Shown here piece after piece: positions 27,074 through 36,874 of a stretch of 64,000 nucleotides of DNA (its first letter is position 1; each line of letters starts with the position of its first letter). The DNA is taken from NCBI GenBank assembly GCA_021324185.1, contig JAJPJN010000180.1, positions 1 through 64,000 of the forward strand. Direction: 5' to 3'. Both the position numbers and the translations under genes were made by a program. A model generated the notes under the pieces. It was not told the origin of the DNA. It saw only the letters and a program-made list of their open reading frames with translations, and ran no database searches. This DNA comes from Terriglobia bacterium (lineage in GTDB: Bacteria > Acidobacteriota > Terriglobia > Bryobacterales > Bryobacteraceae).

Positions 27074-28093
27074 ATGAAACCATTGACCATTGCTCTTTTC
27101 CTTGCGGCCACTGCTTTGTCTCTTCGGGCACAGAAGAACGATCTGAACTTTCTGAATGGCAACCGGCCCGTACCGGACGCCCATAACTGTTATCCGTACG
27201 ACGGGCAGTGGGCAAACCGAATAGAGCGCGCGCTGAGTGTAGGTTTCCCGGTTGCGATTGAGCAGGACCTGGCGTGGTTTGTCGATCCGGCTTCGGGCAA
27301 AGGCCGTGTCGTGGTCGATCATTCCGCCAAGACGAATGCCTCCGATCCCGCCGAGCGCCAGTATTTTTTTGAACGGGTGCGTCCAATTATCGAAGACCAA
27401 TTAGCGCATGGCGATCCGTCTAAGTGGCCCGTCATTGTTCTCCATTTTGATTTCAAGGACGTGCAAGCCCCGCTTCTGCATGCGGTATGGAATCTTTTAG
27501 GCGAGTACGAGCCCTGGATAACAACAGCCGTGAAATCACCCGATTCGCATGAACTGACTAAGTTCGACCGCAAGCCAATCTTAGTCCTGACGGAAGATGC
27601 AGACGCGCAGGAAAAAGTATTCTACGATGACGTTCCCGTTGGTGCGCGGCTTCGTGTATTTGGATCGGCCCATACGCACCTGCCCGCGACCCAGAATAAG
27701 CAGGAATCGGAGCACTTACTGGCTACGCTGACTCCCGATCAGTTACTCACCGACAAACCAACCACGTACCGCCGCTGGTGGAATAATTCCTGGCACGAAG
27801 TAGAAGAAGGCGGACAACAGAAAGCGGGTCCCTGGACACGATCGAAGATGGCTCGGCTGAAGGCGCTGGTCGATCACGCGCACGATCTCGGCTATTGGAT
27901 TCGTTTCTATACGCTGGACGGATTCACTCCCGAAGTAGGGAAGCAGAACGGCTGGTTCGACACTTACAATTTCGGCAGCCGGCAGGCTGTGGAACAACGC
28001 TGGCAAGCAGCAATCGATGCCGGTGTGAATCTGATTGCTTCCGATCAGTATGAGGCGCTGGCGGCATTTATGAAAGCGCACGGGGCTCGTTAA
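27074..28093 (+). CDS. Exported PLC-like phosphodiesterase-fold protein
   Basis: A signal peptide (MKPLTIALFLAATALSLRAQ) precedes a 320-residue domain that looks like the PI-PLC/GDPD TIM barrel. DAHNCYPYDGQWANRIERAL supplies the first catalytic-type His, VAIEQDLAWFVD an E-x-D metal pair, WPVIVLHFDFKD an inner strand, and LIASDQYEALAAFM the last strand. Substrate unknown; Ca-dependent phospholipase-like or glycerophosphodiester activity is possible. The ATG is 2 bp after the glucanase stop, so the two are co-translated. Its 3' end overlaps the convergent ligD fragment by 26 bp. Confidence 0.75.
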   Translation: MKPLTIALFLAATALSLRAQKNDLNFLNGNRPVPDAHNCYPYDGQWANRIERALSVGFPVAIEQDLAWFVDPASGKGRVVVDHSAKTNASDPAERQYFFERVRPIIEDQLAHGDPSKWPVIVLHFDFKDVQAPLLHAVWNLLGEYEPWITTAVKSPDSHELTKFDRKPILVLTEDADAQEKVFYDDVPVGARLRVFGSAHTHLPATQNKQESEHLLATLTPDQLLTDKPTTYRRWWNNSWHEVEEGGQQKAGPWTRSKMARLKALVDHAHDLGYWIRFYTLDGFTPEVGKQNGWFDTYNFGSRQAVEQRWQAAIDAGVNLIASDQYEALAAFMKAHGAR

Positions 28094-29011
28094 GCTGTGG
28101 AATATTTTGCTTGACGGCCAGCACGGGCGCAAAAAGATCTCCGGTTTTTTCCAGCCGCTTGAGCGCGGCCTCTGATTCGAAAAACAGCCGGCCGGCTTTC
28201 CGGCTGCGCATAACGCGCTTCAGTTCATCCCATTCCACGGGCAGAGAGACAAAGGGTCGCTCGCGTTTGGCCCGGAGGGAATAGACGCCCACGGTTGTTT
28301 TAAAATCTGCGTTCTGGCTCCAATCAATAAAGACCTTGTTCGGACGCTTGTTCTTGGCCATTTCGGCAGTTATTTGCTGCGGGTGCTCTCTTGCCAGCAG
28401 GTCCGCGATGGCTTTGGCAAATGGCCGAGTTACGGAATAACTAACTCCGCTGTTCAATGGCACATATACCTGAAGGCCTTTTGATCCCGAGACCTTGGGC
28501 CAGGATTGAAGGCCCAGACCGTCCAGCACGTCCTTCAATACGAAGGCGATTTTCGCGCAGGTGATAATATCCGCACCTTCGCCGGGGTCCAGATCGAAAA
28601 CAAGCGAGGTCGGTCAATTGCGGGAACGCAGTGTAGAAACGGATGTAGTTCCAGGCTGGCCGCATTCGCGCACCAGACCAGGGTCGCCAAATCATTGATT
28701 AGGATGTAACAAATGTCAGGGCCGCCGGCGCGCCGCGGAACAGGAAACGTCTCGATCCAATCCGGCGCGAAACCGGGTTCGTCCTTTTCATAGAAGAATT
28801 GGCCGTGGATGCCGGAAGGATATCGCTTCAGCGTGACCGGGCGATCTTTAAAATGGGGCAGCAGATATTGGGAAACCCGGATATAGTAATCAATGACCTG
28901 CGCCTTAGTAAAACCAACTTCCGGGTAGAGAACCTTATCGAGGTTTGTGACCGGCATCTCGCGGCCGTCGATTGTCAGGTGCTGTTGCGCTTTTTTGGAC
29001 TTCGCCGCCAC
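28068..29011 (-). pseudogene. ligD: LigD-type NHEJ polymerase domain, frameshifted
   Basis: Stand-alone primase-polymerase domain of the bacterial non-homologous end-joining system, broken by one missing base. The first frame (from a GTG at 29011) reads MPVTNLDKVLYPEVGFTKAQ, GIHGQFFYEKDEPGFAPDWI, SLELHPFLHCVPAIDRP. The family's next motif, SLVFDLDPGEGADI, which holds the catalytic Asp pair, appears only in the second frame, and the shift falls near 28608-28612. The second frame continues correctly to the stop (SGSKGLQVYVPLN, KVFIDWSQNADFKT, VEWDEL). Either a recent mutation or a base-calling error. No ku gene is near. The GTG overlaps the M20 stop as TAGTG. Confidence 0.88.
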
Positions 29012-30660
29012 TACTGAGGGCCCGGCGTTGCAGGCGTCGTCCTCACGGTCGGATACTTGATGCCGAGTTGCTGTAAGTAGGTGTCGTACTTGGAAGCATC
29101 GTAATAAAAGGGTTTCATCAGCGGCCGGTATTTTTCCATCGTCTTCTGATTCAGCCAGATTGCGGGCTTGTCTTCCGGACGCAGAAAGCTGATGTATTTC
29201 GTATTCTTTGTCTGCACGTTAGTGAAGTAATCGCGCGCGTTCTTGATGAGCTCGGGGTTTGTCATCAGATCCAATAACGTGAGCGCCTGCACTTTTGCTC
29301 CCGCGATGATGCCTTTGTGCGCAATAGGCGTCGCCATGGAAACGCCGTTCGCCCAATTGTGGCCGGGGCCGCCGGGGATGTTCGACGGGTACATCAGAAC
29401 CACCGTAGGCACGTTCCACGAAATGTCGCCGATATCGTCGGAGCCGCCGCCCATCGGCTGCTGCTGCCCGAAGCCGCCGGTCTGTTCCGCATCTGGGGAT
29501 TGCTCCCGGGGGGCGCGTAATTCAGGAATCTTTTTTGCCAGACCGCGCTCCGGCTGCTTCAGCTCATGCTGCAAGCCTTTGGCGAGCGCCTCATCTTCCG
29601 GCGACCATTGCGGCAGGCCGACCTTCTTGATGTTTGCGTACATATCTTCGGCAATCGGTTTATTGAAGAAGCCAGGCCAGGCTTCGCCCAACAGGCGCTC
29701 GGTGAACGTGGTATCGGTCATAAGCGAAGCGCCTTTGGCCATGTTGTCGCCGATGTGCCAGAGGTTCATGATGTGGTCGTAATCAGCTTCGCGGAAGTAA
29801 TACCAAACGGCTGCCGTCGGCGGGACAACATTCGGCTGATCACCGCCATCGGTAATGACGTAATGCACACGGGTCGCAAGCCGCAGGTGCTCGCGCCGGA
29901 AGTTATAACCCACATCCATCAACTCGACGGCGTCTAACGCGCTGCGTCCTCGCCATGGCGCTCCCGCCGCGTGCGCGCTCTCCCCTTTGAACATGTATTC
30001 AATCGAAACCAGGCCATTTTGCCCGTTAGGGCCGTACGAAACACTTAGATTCGAGCCCACGTGGCAGAACAGCACAGCATCCACATCCTTGAATTCGCCG
30101 GCGCGAACGTAATAGGCCTTCGAACCCAACAACTCCTCGGCTACACCCGGCCAAAGCTTGATCGTGCCCGGCAGATGTTCGCGTTCCATAATTTTCTTCA
30201 CCGCAATTGCCGCGATGATGTTCAACGGCACTCCGGAGTTGTGCCCTTCCCCGTGACCGGGCGCGCCCTCCACAATGGGATCGTGATAGGCCACGCCGGG
30301 TTTTTGCGAAGCCTGCGGGATATCGTCAATATCGGAGCCAAGTGCGATGACCGGCTTGCCATGACCCCAAGTCGCCATGAAGGATGTTGGAATGCCGGCG
30401 ATGCCGCGTTGTACGGTAAAGCCTTCCTTTTCGAGAATGCCCGACAGATACTTGGAAGTTTCGAACTCCTGAAATCCCAGTTCACCGAAGCTGAAGACGG
30501 TGTCATTCATGACCTGGGCCTGTTTCTTCATGCCGTCGATCTGGCCGAGCATGTCGGCTTTGATCGCCGCGAGTTTATCGGCAGGAACTTCAGCCTGCTG
30601 CGCGGATGCGTAACCGGCTACGAGCAGAACTGGAAGGCAGACGAGTTTGACGTGATTCAT
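29011..30660 (-). CDS. Exported M20-family amidohydrolase (AbgB-like)
   Basis: Predicted periplasmic metallo-amidohydrolase. A signal peptide (MNHVKLVCLPVLLVAGYASAQ) precedes the M20 catalytic domain with GSDIDDIPQASQKPG, HNSGVPLNIIAAIAVKKIM and WPGVAEELLGSKAYYV. The dimerisation insert begins GESAHAAGAPWRGRSALDAV. The closest known type is the p-aminobenzoyl-glutamate hydrolase subunit B (AbgB) and relatives. At 549 residues it is longer than AbgB, with a C-terminal extension after NPELIKNARDYF. The ATG has AAAGGA 6 nt upstream. It precedes ligD with a one-base overlap. Substrate unknown. Confidence 0.87.
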   Translation of the reverse strand: MNHVKLVCLPVLLVAGYASAQQAEVPADKLAAIKADMLGQIDGMKKQAQVMNDTVFSFGELGFQEFETSKYLSGILEKEGFTVQRGIAGIPTSFMATWGHGKPVIALGSDIDDIPQASQKPGVAYHDPIVEGAPGHGEGHNSGVPLNIIAAIAVKKIMEREHLPGTIKLWPGVAEELLGSKAYYVRAGEFKDVDAVLFCHVGSNLSVSYGPNGQNGLVSIEYMFKGESAHAAGAPWRGRSALDAVELMDVGYNFRREHLRLATRVHYVITDGGDQPNVVPPTAAVWYYFREADYDHIMNLWHIGDNMAKGASLMTDTTFTERLLGEAWPGFFNKPIAEDMYANIKKVGLPQWSPEDEALAKGLQHELKQPERGLAKKIPELRAPREQSPDAEQTGGFGQQQPMGGGSDDIGDISWNVPTVVLMYPSNIPGGPGHNWANGVSMATPIAHKGIIAGAKVQALTLLDLMTNPELIKNARDYFTNVQTKNTKYISFLRPEDKPAIWLNQKTMEKYRPLMKPFYYDASKYDTYLQQLGIKYPTVRTTPATPGPQ

Positions 30661-30761
30661 TGGATTCCTTTATAAATACCGTATTTCGGTCCACGGCACT
30701 GCCCGATTTTTATATAATTTTTTTCCCGGACTGTTTTCGATTGCTTTGGAGGGCAAGGCCC

Positions 30762-33700
30762 ATGTCCAGCAGAAGCGTTTGCACTCACCTGGTGTTGCTC
30801 TTTCTGTTTTTCACGGCTTCCGTTCTCGCGCAGGAATTTCGCGGCGCCGTTACGGGCACGGTTACGGATCAGGCGGGCGCAGTCGTGGCCGGCGCCACCG
30901 TAACCGCCACCAACATTGAGACCAACGTCGCAACCACCGCTAAAACGAACGATAGCGGCGTCTATACATTTCCTTTTCTTTCGCTGGGTCATTACAACGT
31001 GACAGCATCCGCGCCCGGCTTTAAACAGGAACTTCGCAGTAATATCGATTTGCGCGTGGGCGACCGGCTGAAGATCGATTTCAGAATGGAGTTGGGCGCG
31101 GTCAACGAGTCCATCACCGTGACTTCGGAGGCTGAGCTACTGGAAACCTCGAGCGCGACGCACGGCCAGGTGATCGATCAGGCAAGCGTTCGCGATCTGC
31201 CGCTGCTCGGCCGCAATCCTTTCATGCTGACGCTGCTTTCGACTGGCGTGACCTGGCCAAATATCGAGCCGGCGAACTCCGAACGGCCTTGGGATAACAA
31301 CGGCATGGATAGTTTTCAGATCAATGGCAGCCAGGGCCTGGTGAATAACTATCTGTTAGATGGACTTCCGAACACCAATGTGGAGAACACCGGTCCCGCT
31401 AACATCACCGTTGCGCCCAGCCCCGACGCCACATCGGAATTTAAGGTTCAGACGAACAGCTATGACGCGGAATACGGACGCACCGGCGGGGGCACCGTCA
31501 ACGTCACTCTCAAGAGCGGCACCAACAAGCTGCACGGCGCGCTTTACGATTACGAGCGGAACACGATTTTCAACGCTAATCTCTTCCAGAACAATGCCGC
31601 GCATATTCCCCGCCCCGCTTTTCGCTGGCATCAGCCCGGAGCAGAGTTTGATGGCCCTATTTACATACCGAAGGTTTACGACGGCCGGAATCACACGTTC
31701 TTTATGGCCGATTGGGAAGGCGTCAGCCTGATCCAGCCAGGCACGAACATTGATACCGTTCCGACTCCGGCGGAGCGGCAGGGTAACTTCTCCGGGCTAG
31801 TTCAAAGTAACGGTCAACCAATAACGATCTATGACCCGACCAGCACCCATTTAGTGAACGGCCAGAATATACGTAACGCATTCCCTGGTAACGTCATTCC
31901 GGCCAATCTGTTGAATCCAACGGCACTGGCGATCCAGAACTTTATTCCACTGCCCAATGCCCCCGGCACATCGACCGGGCTGAATAATCTCATTGTTCCT
32001 ACTTACAACAAGGTCGGTTACACCCAAATTATTGCACGTATCGACCAATATATAAGTGAAAGAGAACGATTGTCCGCGCGCTTCGAGCGCAATGGCGATA
32101 CCGCACCAGGCGGTCCGACCGGCTATTTAGGGCCGCTTGCCACCGGCGCCGGGTATGCGCGCAAAAATCGCGGCGGCGGCTTCGATCTGACGAGCACTCT
32201 TTCGCCTACGTTGATTCTCGTTTCCCGCGCCGGTTATGAGCGGCATATGTGGGAATACATGAACCCCGGCGTGCCGTTTCCGCTTGCCGCTTTGGGGATC
32301 TCTCCCGGGTTGATCGCCCAGTTGCCCGCACAGACTTTTCCATCCATCAGCATGACCAATTACACCAGCTTCGGGCCGGGGCGAAACATCGGGGACGAGT
32401 TCAATTACAGCGGCACATGGTCCTGGAGCGAAACGTTCAGCAAAGTAACCGGTCCGCATTCAATGAAATTTGGCTCGGAGTTCTGGGTCATGTTGAACAA
32501 TCAGCAGGAACCGACGTCCACTTTCGGAACTGCCTCATTCACGAACGCCTGGACGCAGCAGAACGCTTTAACCGCGAGCGCCAGTTCCGGCAACGCCTAT
32601 GCATCCTTTCTACTTGGTTATCCGGCCAGCGGAACAGAACAATACAACCAGGCCATGGCGTACTCCAGCCATTACTACGCGCTGTTTTTCCAGGATGATT
32701 GGCGGGTAAACAGCAAGCTTTCACTGAATTTAGGGATTCGCTGGGATTATGAATCTCCTATTACGGAACGTCATAACCGGCTCGATGCGGGCTTCGATCC
32801 AAACGCCACTTACACAATCACTGGCGTGACTTACAAGGGCGGGCTACAGTTCGTAAACGCCACCAATCGACTTCCCTTCGTACGCGATTTAAGTAACTGG
32901 CAGCCCCGCCTCGGCTTTGCTTATCAAATGTTTCATAACACCGTGCTGCGTGGCGGTTACGGCATCAGTTACCTGCCAACTTTTGATCTACCTGGATTAA
33001 ATGGCTTCGACGTGGCCACCAGCATGACGTCTTCCATCAATGGCGGCCTGACTCCCGCGCCCCGGTTTAGCCTTTCCAACCCATATCCAAATGGGATCGT
33101 GCAGCCCACCGGCAGTTCCTTGGGACCCGCCACGTTGGTAGGTCAAGGATTTACTGTGGGCGATCATCAACGGGTTATCCCCTACGTCCATCAATTCTCA
33201 TTCGGCCTCCAGCAGTTACTTCCACTGAAAGCAGTCGCGGGCATTTCTTATGTGGGAAGCCGTACCAGGGAACTGCAGGCTACGCGCAGCATCAATGCGA
33301 TCAGCGCACAACAACTGCAGCTCGGCAACGCATTGAATAGCACCGTACCGAACCAGTTTCCGACATTGCCGCAGACGCTTCAACAGAGTCTCTTGCCTTA
33401 TCCGCAGTTCGGGACGATTAACGAATCGGTCATTCCGATCGGCTACACCAGCTTCGATTCCCTGCAGGCGAAAATAGAAAAGCGCTTTTCACATGGTCTC
33501 CACGCGTTGTTGAGTTACACCTGGCAGAAGACACTTACAGGGACCAGCTACTTGAATGCGCAAGATCCGTTCTATGATCTGGCCCGGTCCTTTGCCAGGT
33601 ACGACCAGCCTTTTCGCACGGTTTTAAGCGGCGGCTACGAATTTCCGGGCAGCACTAGCGGCAACTGGTTTATGCGGAATGTGGTTGCCGGCTGGCAGGT

Positions 33701-34157
33701 GAACTTGATCGCGACCTGGCAAGGGGGCGAACCGATCGCGATGCCCGACGGCTACACAACGGGCGTCAATCCGGCGCTCCCGGCCAGCCAGCAAAGCCTG
33801 AACGAATTTTTCAATACGTGCACGCTTTCCACTACAGGCGTGAGGGAAAACTGCATCAGCGCGGATCAGCCGGTTGCCTGGATTGTGCGGCCTGCATTCA
33901 CGCTGCGCGTTACTGATCTTTATTTTCCAAACATTCGAACCAACCGGCCGTTCGTGATGGATTCATCTTTGTTCCGCGCATTTCGTCTTACCGAGCGCGC
34001 GCAACTGCAATTCCGGCTGGAAGCATTCAACACATTCAATACGGTTTGGTTCAACGGGCCGAGTACGGGCATTGCAACATCGTCATTTGGCGTCGTCAGC
34101 CCCAGCCAGGCAAACGATCCGCGCTTCATGCAGCTGGGCGCCCGCATCATGTTCTGA
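30762..34157 (+). CDS. TonB-dependent outer-membrane receptor with carboxypeptidase-regulatory N-domain (Oar-like)
   Basis: Large outer-membrane protein for uptake of polymers or export-linked adhesion, a family greatly expanded in Acidobacteria. I use the ATG at 30762: GGAGG lies 10 nt upstream and the product starts with a signal peptide (MSSRSVCTHLVLLFLFFTAS...AQ). The open frame extends 34 codons further up without a ribosome site. Residues about 25-110 form a carboxypeptidase-regulatory beta-sandwich (GAVTGTVTDQAGAVVAGATV). The plug domain follows (VRDLPLLGRNPFMLTLLS, NNYLLDGLPNTNV, YDAEYGRTGGGTVNVTLKSG). A long barrel ends LQFRLEAFNTFNTVWFNG and FMQLGARIMF. Ligand unknown. Confidence 0.93.
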   Translation: MSSRSVCTHLVLLFLFFTASVLAQEFRGAVTGTVTDQAGAVVAGATVTATNIETNVATTAKTNDSGVYTFPFLSLGHYNVTASAPGFKQELRSNIDLRVGDRLKIDFRMELGAVNESITVTSEAELLETSSATHGQVIDQASVRDLPLLGRNPFMLTLLSTGVTWPNIEPANSERPWDNNGMDSFQINGSQGLVNNYLLDGLPNTNVENTGPANITVAPSPDATSEFKVQTNSYDAEYGRTGGGTVNVTLKSGTNKLHGALYDYERNTIFNANLFQNNAAHIPRPAFRWHQPGAEFDGPIYIPKVYDGRNHTFFMADWEGVSLIQPGTNIDTVPTPAERQGNFSGLVQSNGQPITIYDPTSTHLVNGQNIRNAFPGNVIPANLLNPTALAIQNFIPLPNAPGTSTGLNNLIVPTYNKVGYTQIIARIDQYISERERLSARFERNGDTAPGGPTGYLGPLATGAGYARKNRGGGFDLTSTLSPTLILVSRAGYERHMWEYMNPGVPFPLAALGISPGLIAQLPAQTFPSISMTNYTSFGPGRNIGDEFNYSGTWSWSETFSKVTGPHSMKFGSEFWVMLNNQQEPTSTFGTASFTNAWTQQNALTASASSGNAYASFLLGYPASGTEQYNQAMAYSSHYYALFFQDDWRVNSKLSLNLGIRWDYESPITERHNRLDAGFDPNATYTITGVTYKGGLQFVNATNRLPFVRDLSNWQPRLGFAYQMFHNTVLRGGYGISYLPTFDLPGLNGFDVATSMTSSINGGLTPAPRFSLSNPYPNGIVQPTGSSLGPATLVGQGFTVGDHQRVIPYVHQFSFGLQQLLPLKAVAGISYVGSRTRELQATRSINAISAQQLQLGNALNSTVPNQFPTLPQTLQQSLLPYPQFGTINESVIPIGYTSFDSLQAKIEKRFSHGLHALLSYTWQKTLTGTSYLNAQDPFYDLARSFARYDQPFRTVLSGGYEFPGSTSGNWFMRNVVAGWQVNLIATWQGGEPIAMPDGYTTGVNPALPASQQSLNEFFNTCTLSTTGVRENCISADQPVAWIVRPAFTLRVTDLYFPNIRTNRPFVMDSSLFRAFRLTERAQLQFRLEAFNTFNTVWFNGPSTGIATSSFGVVSPSQANDPRFMQLGARIMF

Positions 34158-34183
34158 GAGCGTCAGACCAACTGAACGGGTTC

Positions 34184-34338
34184 CGGATCGCGCGATCAGA
34201 TTTGAACCCGCAGATACCAGCCACGAACACCTAGGTATCCCCTTTCGGCCCCTAGGTAAATCCTGATATTGCGCCGCGCGAGGAAGTTCCTCGTTGAGCT
34301 CTCTTGCCAGATTTGCAAGCGGAATACGAACTTCAATC
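34184..34338 (-). pseudogene. Remnant of a PIN toxin-antitoxin pair, fused by internal deletion
   Basis: Two stretches match the intact antitoxin/toxin pair at 44.6-45.6 kb. Positions 34239-34338 correspond to 45211-45310 with six differences in 100 bases (antitoxin segment PIEVRIPLANLARELNEELP). Positions 34184-34237 correspond to the start of the toxin (GFKSDR-type segment) with about 85% identity. The ~170 bases between them in the intact locus, covering the antitoxin C-terminus and toxin N-terminus, are absent, joining the halves in conflicting frames. Neither product can be made. It lies between the TonB receptor stop and an ABC permease stop. Confidence 0.85.
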
Positions 34339-34427
34339 GGTGGATTGCCGTCGCGGCGGCGTAGTGACGGCAGAAGAGGTCGGGGCGACGGTAAGCGCAC
34401 TCTGACCAAGACGTATATCCAAGAGTG

Positions 34428-35657
34428 TCATTCAAAGTGAAGTGCCTGCATAGGGTCGAGCCGCGCGGCTGCCCTGGCCGGTAATGCTGAGAAGATGGTG
34501 TTAATCGCGATCGAGAGGGCACAGGCGATAATTGCGACTTGCTCGTCAAAAACTCGCGGTTGCGCAGCGATGTTCGCAAGCACATCAACCGCATGCCTTG
34601 CGACCACAACTCCCGACGTCGTTCCGAAACCCGCGGGCAGCATCGCCTCGAAGGCGATTTGCACAAATACGTCGAATCGAGTTGCACCCAAGGCTCGCCG
34701 GGTTCCGATTTCGTTGGTGCGCTCACGAACCGCGATCCATGAGATGGAAAGTGCGCCTAGGCCCCCAACGAGTAGCGCGCAGAATCCAATCCATCTGGCG
34801 AATGAGTACATTTTTGAGGAGACCGCCATCTGGGTATCTATTAGCCGGCGCTGATTCTGAACGTCGAAATCCTCCGGCAGCTTCGCGAATTGCCGATGCC
34901 TCTTATGCAAGATCGACCGAATCTGTTGTCCGGTGTTCACTAAATCGTCCGGACGCGCCAATTCGAAAAGAACGCTGCTGAAGTAATCCGCATTCGCAAG
35001 GCGTTGCATAGCGGTCCTCAAAGGCACATACACCTGCGTGTCCTCGTTCGATGCATCGAGCCCTTGGCCGCGTTCGGCAAGCACACCGATGATGTCAAAA
35101 GGAACCCGATTGACCAGAACCCGCATACCTACCGGGGATCTATTGAATAACTCACGCGCGATCGTGCTTCCGAGCAGGGCGACGCGCGCACCCCGGCGCT
35201 CCTGTTCGGCGGTGAACAGCTCGCCGTCCATGACGCCCCAATGCTTAATCGCGAAGAACGCCGGCTCGACGCCGATCACGGGGGTGTTGTTCTTCGCAAG
35301 ATCACCGGCCTTGATCAGAAATGCGCGCGAAAACGTCGCCGATGCCCTGACAATAGGAAGATTGGCGATTTGAATCGCGCGGACGTCCGCGGGAACGAGC
35401 GTCTGCACGATAGTGCCTGTCCGCGCACGTCCCGCAATCGGACGACTCTGCTGCGGAGTCACGATCAGCACGTTTGCCCCAAGTTTTTCGAACTGGTCCA
35501 GCAGTTTCTCTCGTCCGCCCAATGCATAGTTCACAGAACACAGGGCACCCGCCACGCCGAGCATCGCCGATAGCATGACAAGCAGCGTTCGAAGGGGGAA
35601 TCGAATCAAAACAACAACAGATCGTGAGCAGATACGAACTGCCCGCACGACGCTCAT
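34428..35657 (-). CDS. MacB-type ABC transporter permease (second)
   Basis: Inner-membrane permease of the MacB_PCD/FtsX type. An N-terminal TM (RFPLRTLLVMLSAMLGVAGALCSVNYAL) is followed by a ~230-residue periplasmic domain (VGMRVLVNRVPFDIIGVLAE) and three C-terminal TMs. The FtsX coupling motif is RTNEIGTRRALGATRFDVFVQI. The end (PARAAARLDPMQALHFE) is the family signature. The ATG at 35657 overlaps the upstream stop as ATGA; the frame extends 55 codons further but without a proper start. Last gene of the five-gene efflux operon. Being a separate second permease, it probably makes a heterodimer with the gene before it. Confidence 0.9.
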   Translation of the reverse strand: MSVVRAVRICSRSVVVLIRFPLRTLLVMLSAMLGVAGALCSVNYALGGREKLLDQFEKLGANVLIVTPQQSRPIAGRARTGTIVQTLVPADVRAIQIANLPIVRASATFSRAFLIKAGDLAKNNTPVIGVEPAFFAIKHWGVMDGELFTAEQERRGARVALLGSTIARELFNRSPVGMRVLVNRVPFDIIGVLAERGQGLDASNEDTQVYVPLRTAMQRLANADYFSSVLFELARPDDLVNTGQQIRSILHKRHRQFAKLPEDFDVQNQRRLIDTQMAVSSKMYSFARWIGFCALLVGGLGALSISWIAVRERTNEIGTRRALGATRFDVFVQIAFEAMLPAGFGTTSGVVVARHAVDVLANIAAQPRVFDEQVAIIACALSIAINTIFSALPARAAARLDPMQALHFE

Positions 35658-36874
35658 GATCGCAACGCCGCCACCGGATCTACGCGGGAGGCTTTCCATG
35701 CCGGGTAGCTCCCGAACACCACTCCAATGACGGCGGCCAGCGCGATCGAGGCAAAAAGCGATTCCTGGTCGAATACAGCCGGTAACTTCTGATATGCCGC
35801 TACTGCCTCGACCCCGCCCCAACTCGCGGCTGCACCGAAGAATCCACCCAAAGACGCAACGATAAACGCTTCAAACAGAAATTGAAACAAAATGTCGCCA
35901 CGATTCGCGCCGACCGATCGACGCAATCCGATTTCGCGCCGCCGCTCTGAAACGCCGAGTGTCATCAGGGCCATGATCACCACGCCGCCGCCGAACATCG
36001 CCAGAAAAGCAACTCCGCGCAGGGTCATCGTGAGCGTGGAATTCACCTTTGTGAGTTGAGCGAGCACCGCCTTAGGGTCAGTAATATTGAAATCGTCAAG
36101 CATGCCGGCCGCGAGCTGATGGCGCTCGCGAAGCAATTGGGAAATTGCCGCAGCGACTCTCGTCGAATCGCCGGGATCCTTCACCTGCGCGATGATCATC
36201 GTCAGAAAGTCACGATTGAACAATCTCCGCGAAGCAGTGGAGACTGGAATGATAACGATGTTGTCGAGGCTCGCTCCCGCCGGGCCCGCGCCGCGCGAAG
36301 CGAGCACTCCTTTGACTTCAAACGGAACGCCTCCGATGCGGATGGTCTTGCCGATCGGCGATTCTTGCGGAAACAGATTCTTGCAGACATCCGAACCGAT
36401 CACCGCGACTCGCACCATCTTCCGATCGTCTTCGGCCGAAATAAACGAGCCTTGCTCCACTTCGTCTCCGCGCAACGCCAGCCAATTGTCGGAGACGCCG
36501 AAGACAGCAGGTGAAATCTGTTGATCGCGGTATGTTACGTCAACGTCGAACGCGTTCTGGAGCCGCGCGACTTGCTTCACTCCTGCAATCTCGCGCGCGA
36601 TTGCTGCTGCATCTTCGAACCTCAATGATGGATCGACGTTTGAAAGCGACACCATCCCGCGCGTCTTCCCTCCGGGTCGAACCATTACGGTATCGAAAGT
36701 GCCCAGCATGTTCTTCACGCGTTTCACCGTGTCGCGGCGGGTATTCTCCCCAATCGAATTAAGCACACTCAGCGTCGCGACCCCGATTACTACTCCTGCC
36801 ATCATGAAAACAGAGCGCCGCCGGAAGCGCACGACCGCCCGCAGGCCTTGTTTGCACTGCTCGACGCTCTTCAT
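35654..36874 (-). CDS. MacB-type ABC transporter permease (first)
   Basis: FtsX-type permease paired with the next gene. It has an N-terminal TM ([21 protein letters not shown]), a periplasmic MacB core domain ([20 protein letters not shown]) and C-terminal TMs. The coupling loop [20 protein letters not shown] and the terminal motif [17 protein letters not shown] are clear. The ATG at 36874 overlaps the ATPase stop by 4 nt (ATGA), which decides the start; an ATG at 36895 would add MRRGAAA. No N-terminal ATPase is fused, unlike E. coli MacB. Confidence 0.9.
   Translation of the reverse strand: MKSVEQCKQGLRAVVRFRRRSVFMMAGVVIGVATLSVLNSIGENTRRDTVKRVKNMLGTFDTVMVRPGGKTRGMVSLSNVDPSLRFEDAAAIAREIAGVKQVARLQNAFDVDVTYRDQQISPAVFGVSDNWLALRGDEVEQGSFISAEDDRKMVRVAVIGSDVCKNLFPQESPIGKTIRIGGVPFEVKGVLASRGAGPAGASLDNIVIIPVSTASRRLFNRDFLTMIIAQVKDPGDSTRVAAAISQLLRERHQLAAGMLDDFNITDPKAVLAQLTKVNSTLTMTLRGVAFLAMFGGGVVIMALMTLGVSERRREIGLRRSVGANRGDILFQFLFEAFIVASLGGFFGAAASWGGVEAVAAYQKLPAVFDQESLFASIALAAVIGVVFGSYPAWKASRVDPVAALRS

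Noticed and set aside
34083-34409. 108-residue minus-strand frame ending in the TonB receptor gene
   Set aside because: It is the decayed antitoxin segment continuing out of frame into the receptor's 3' end; annotated as a remnant instead.
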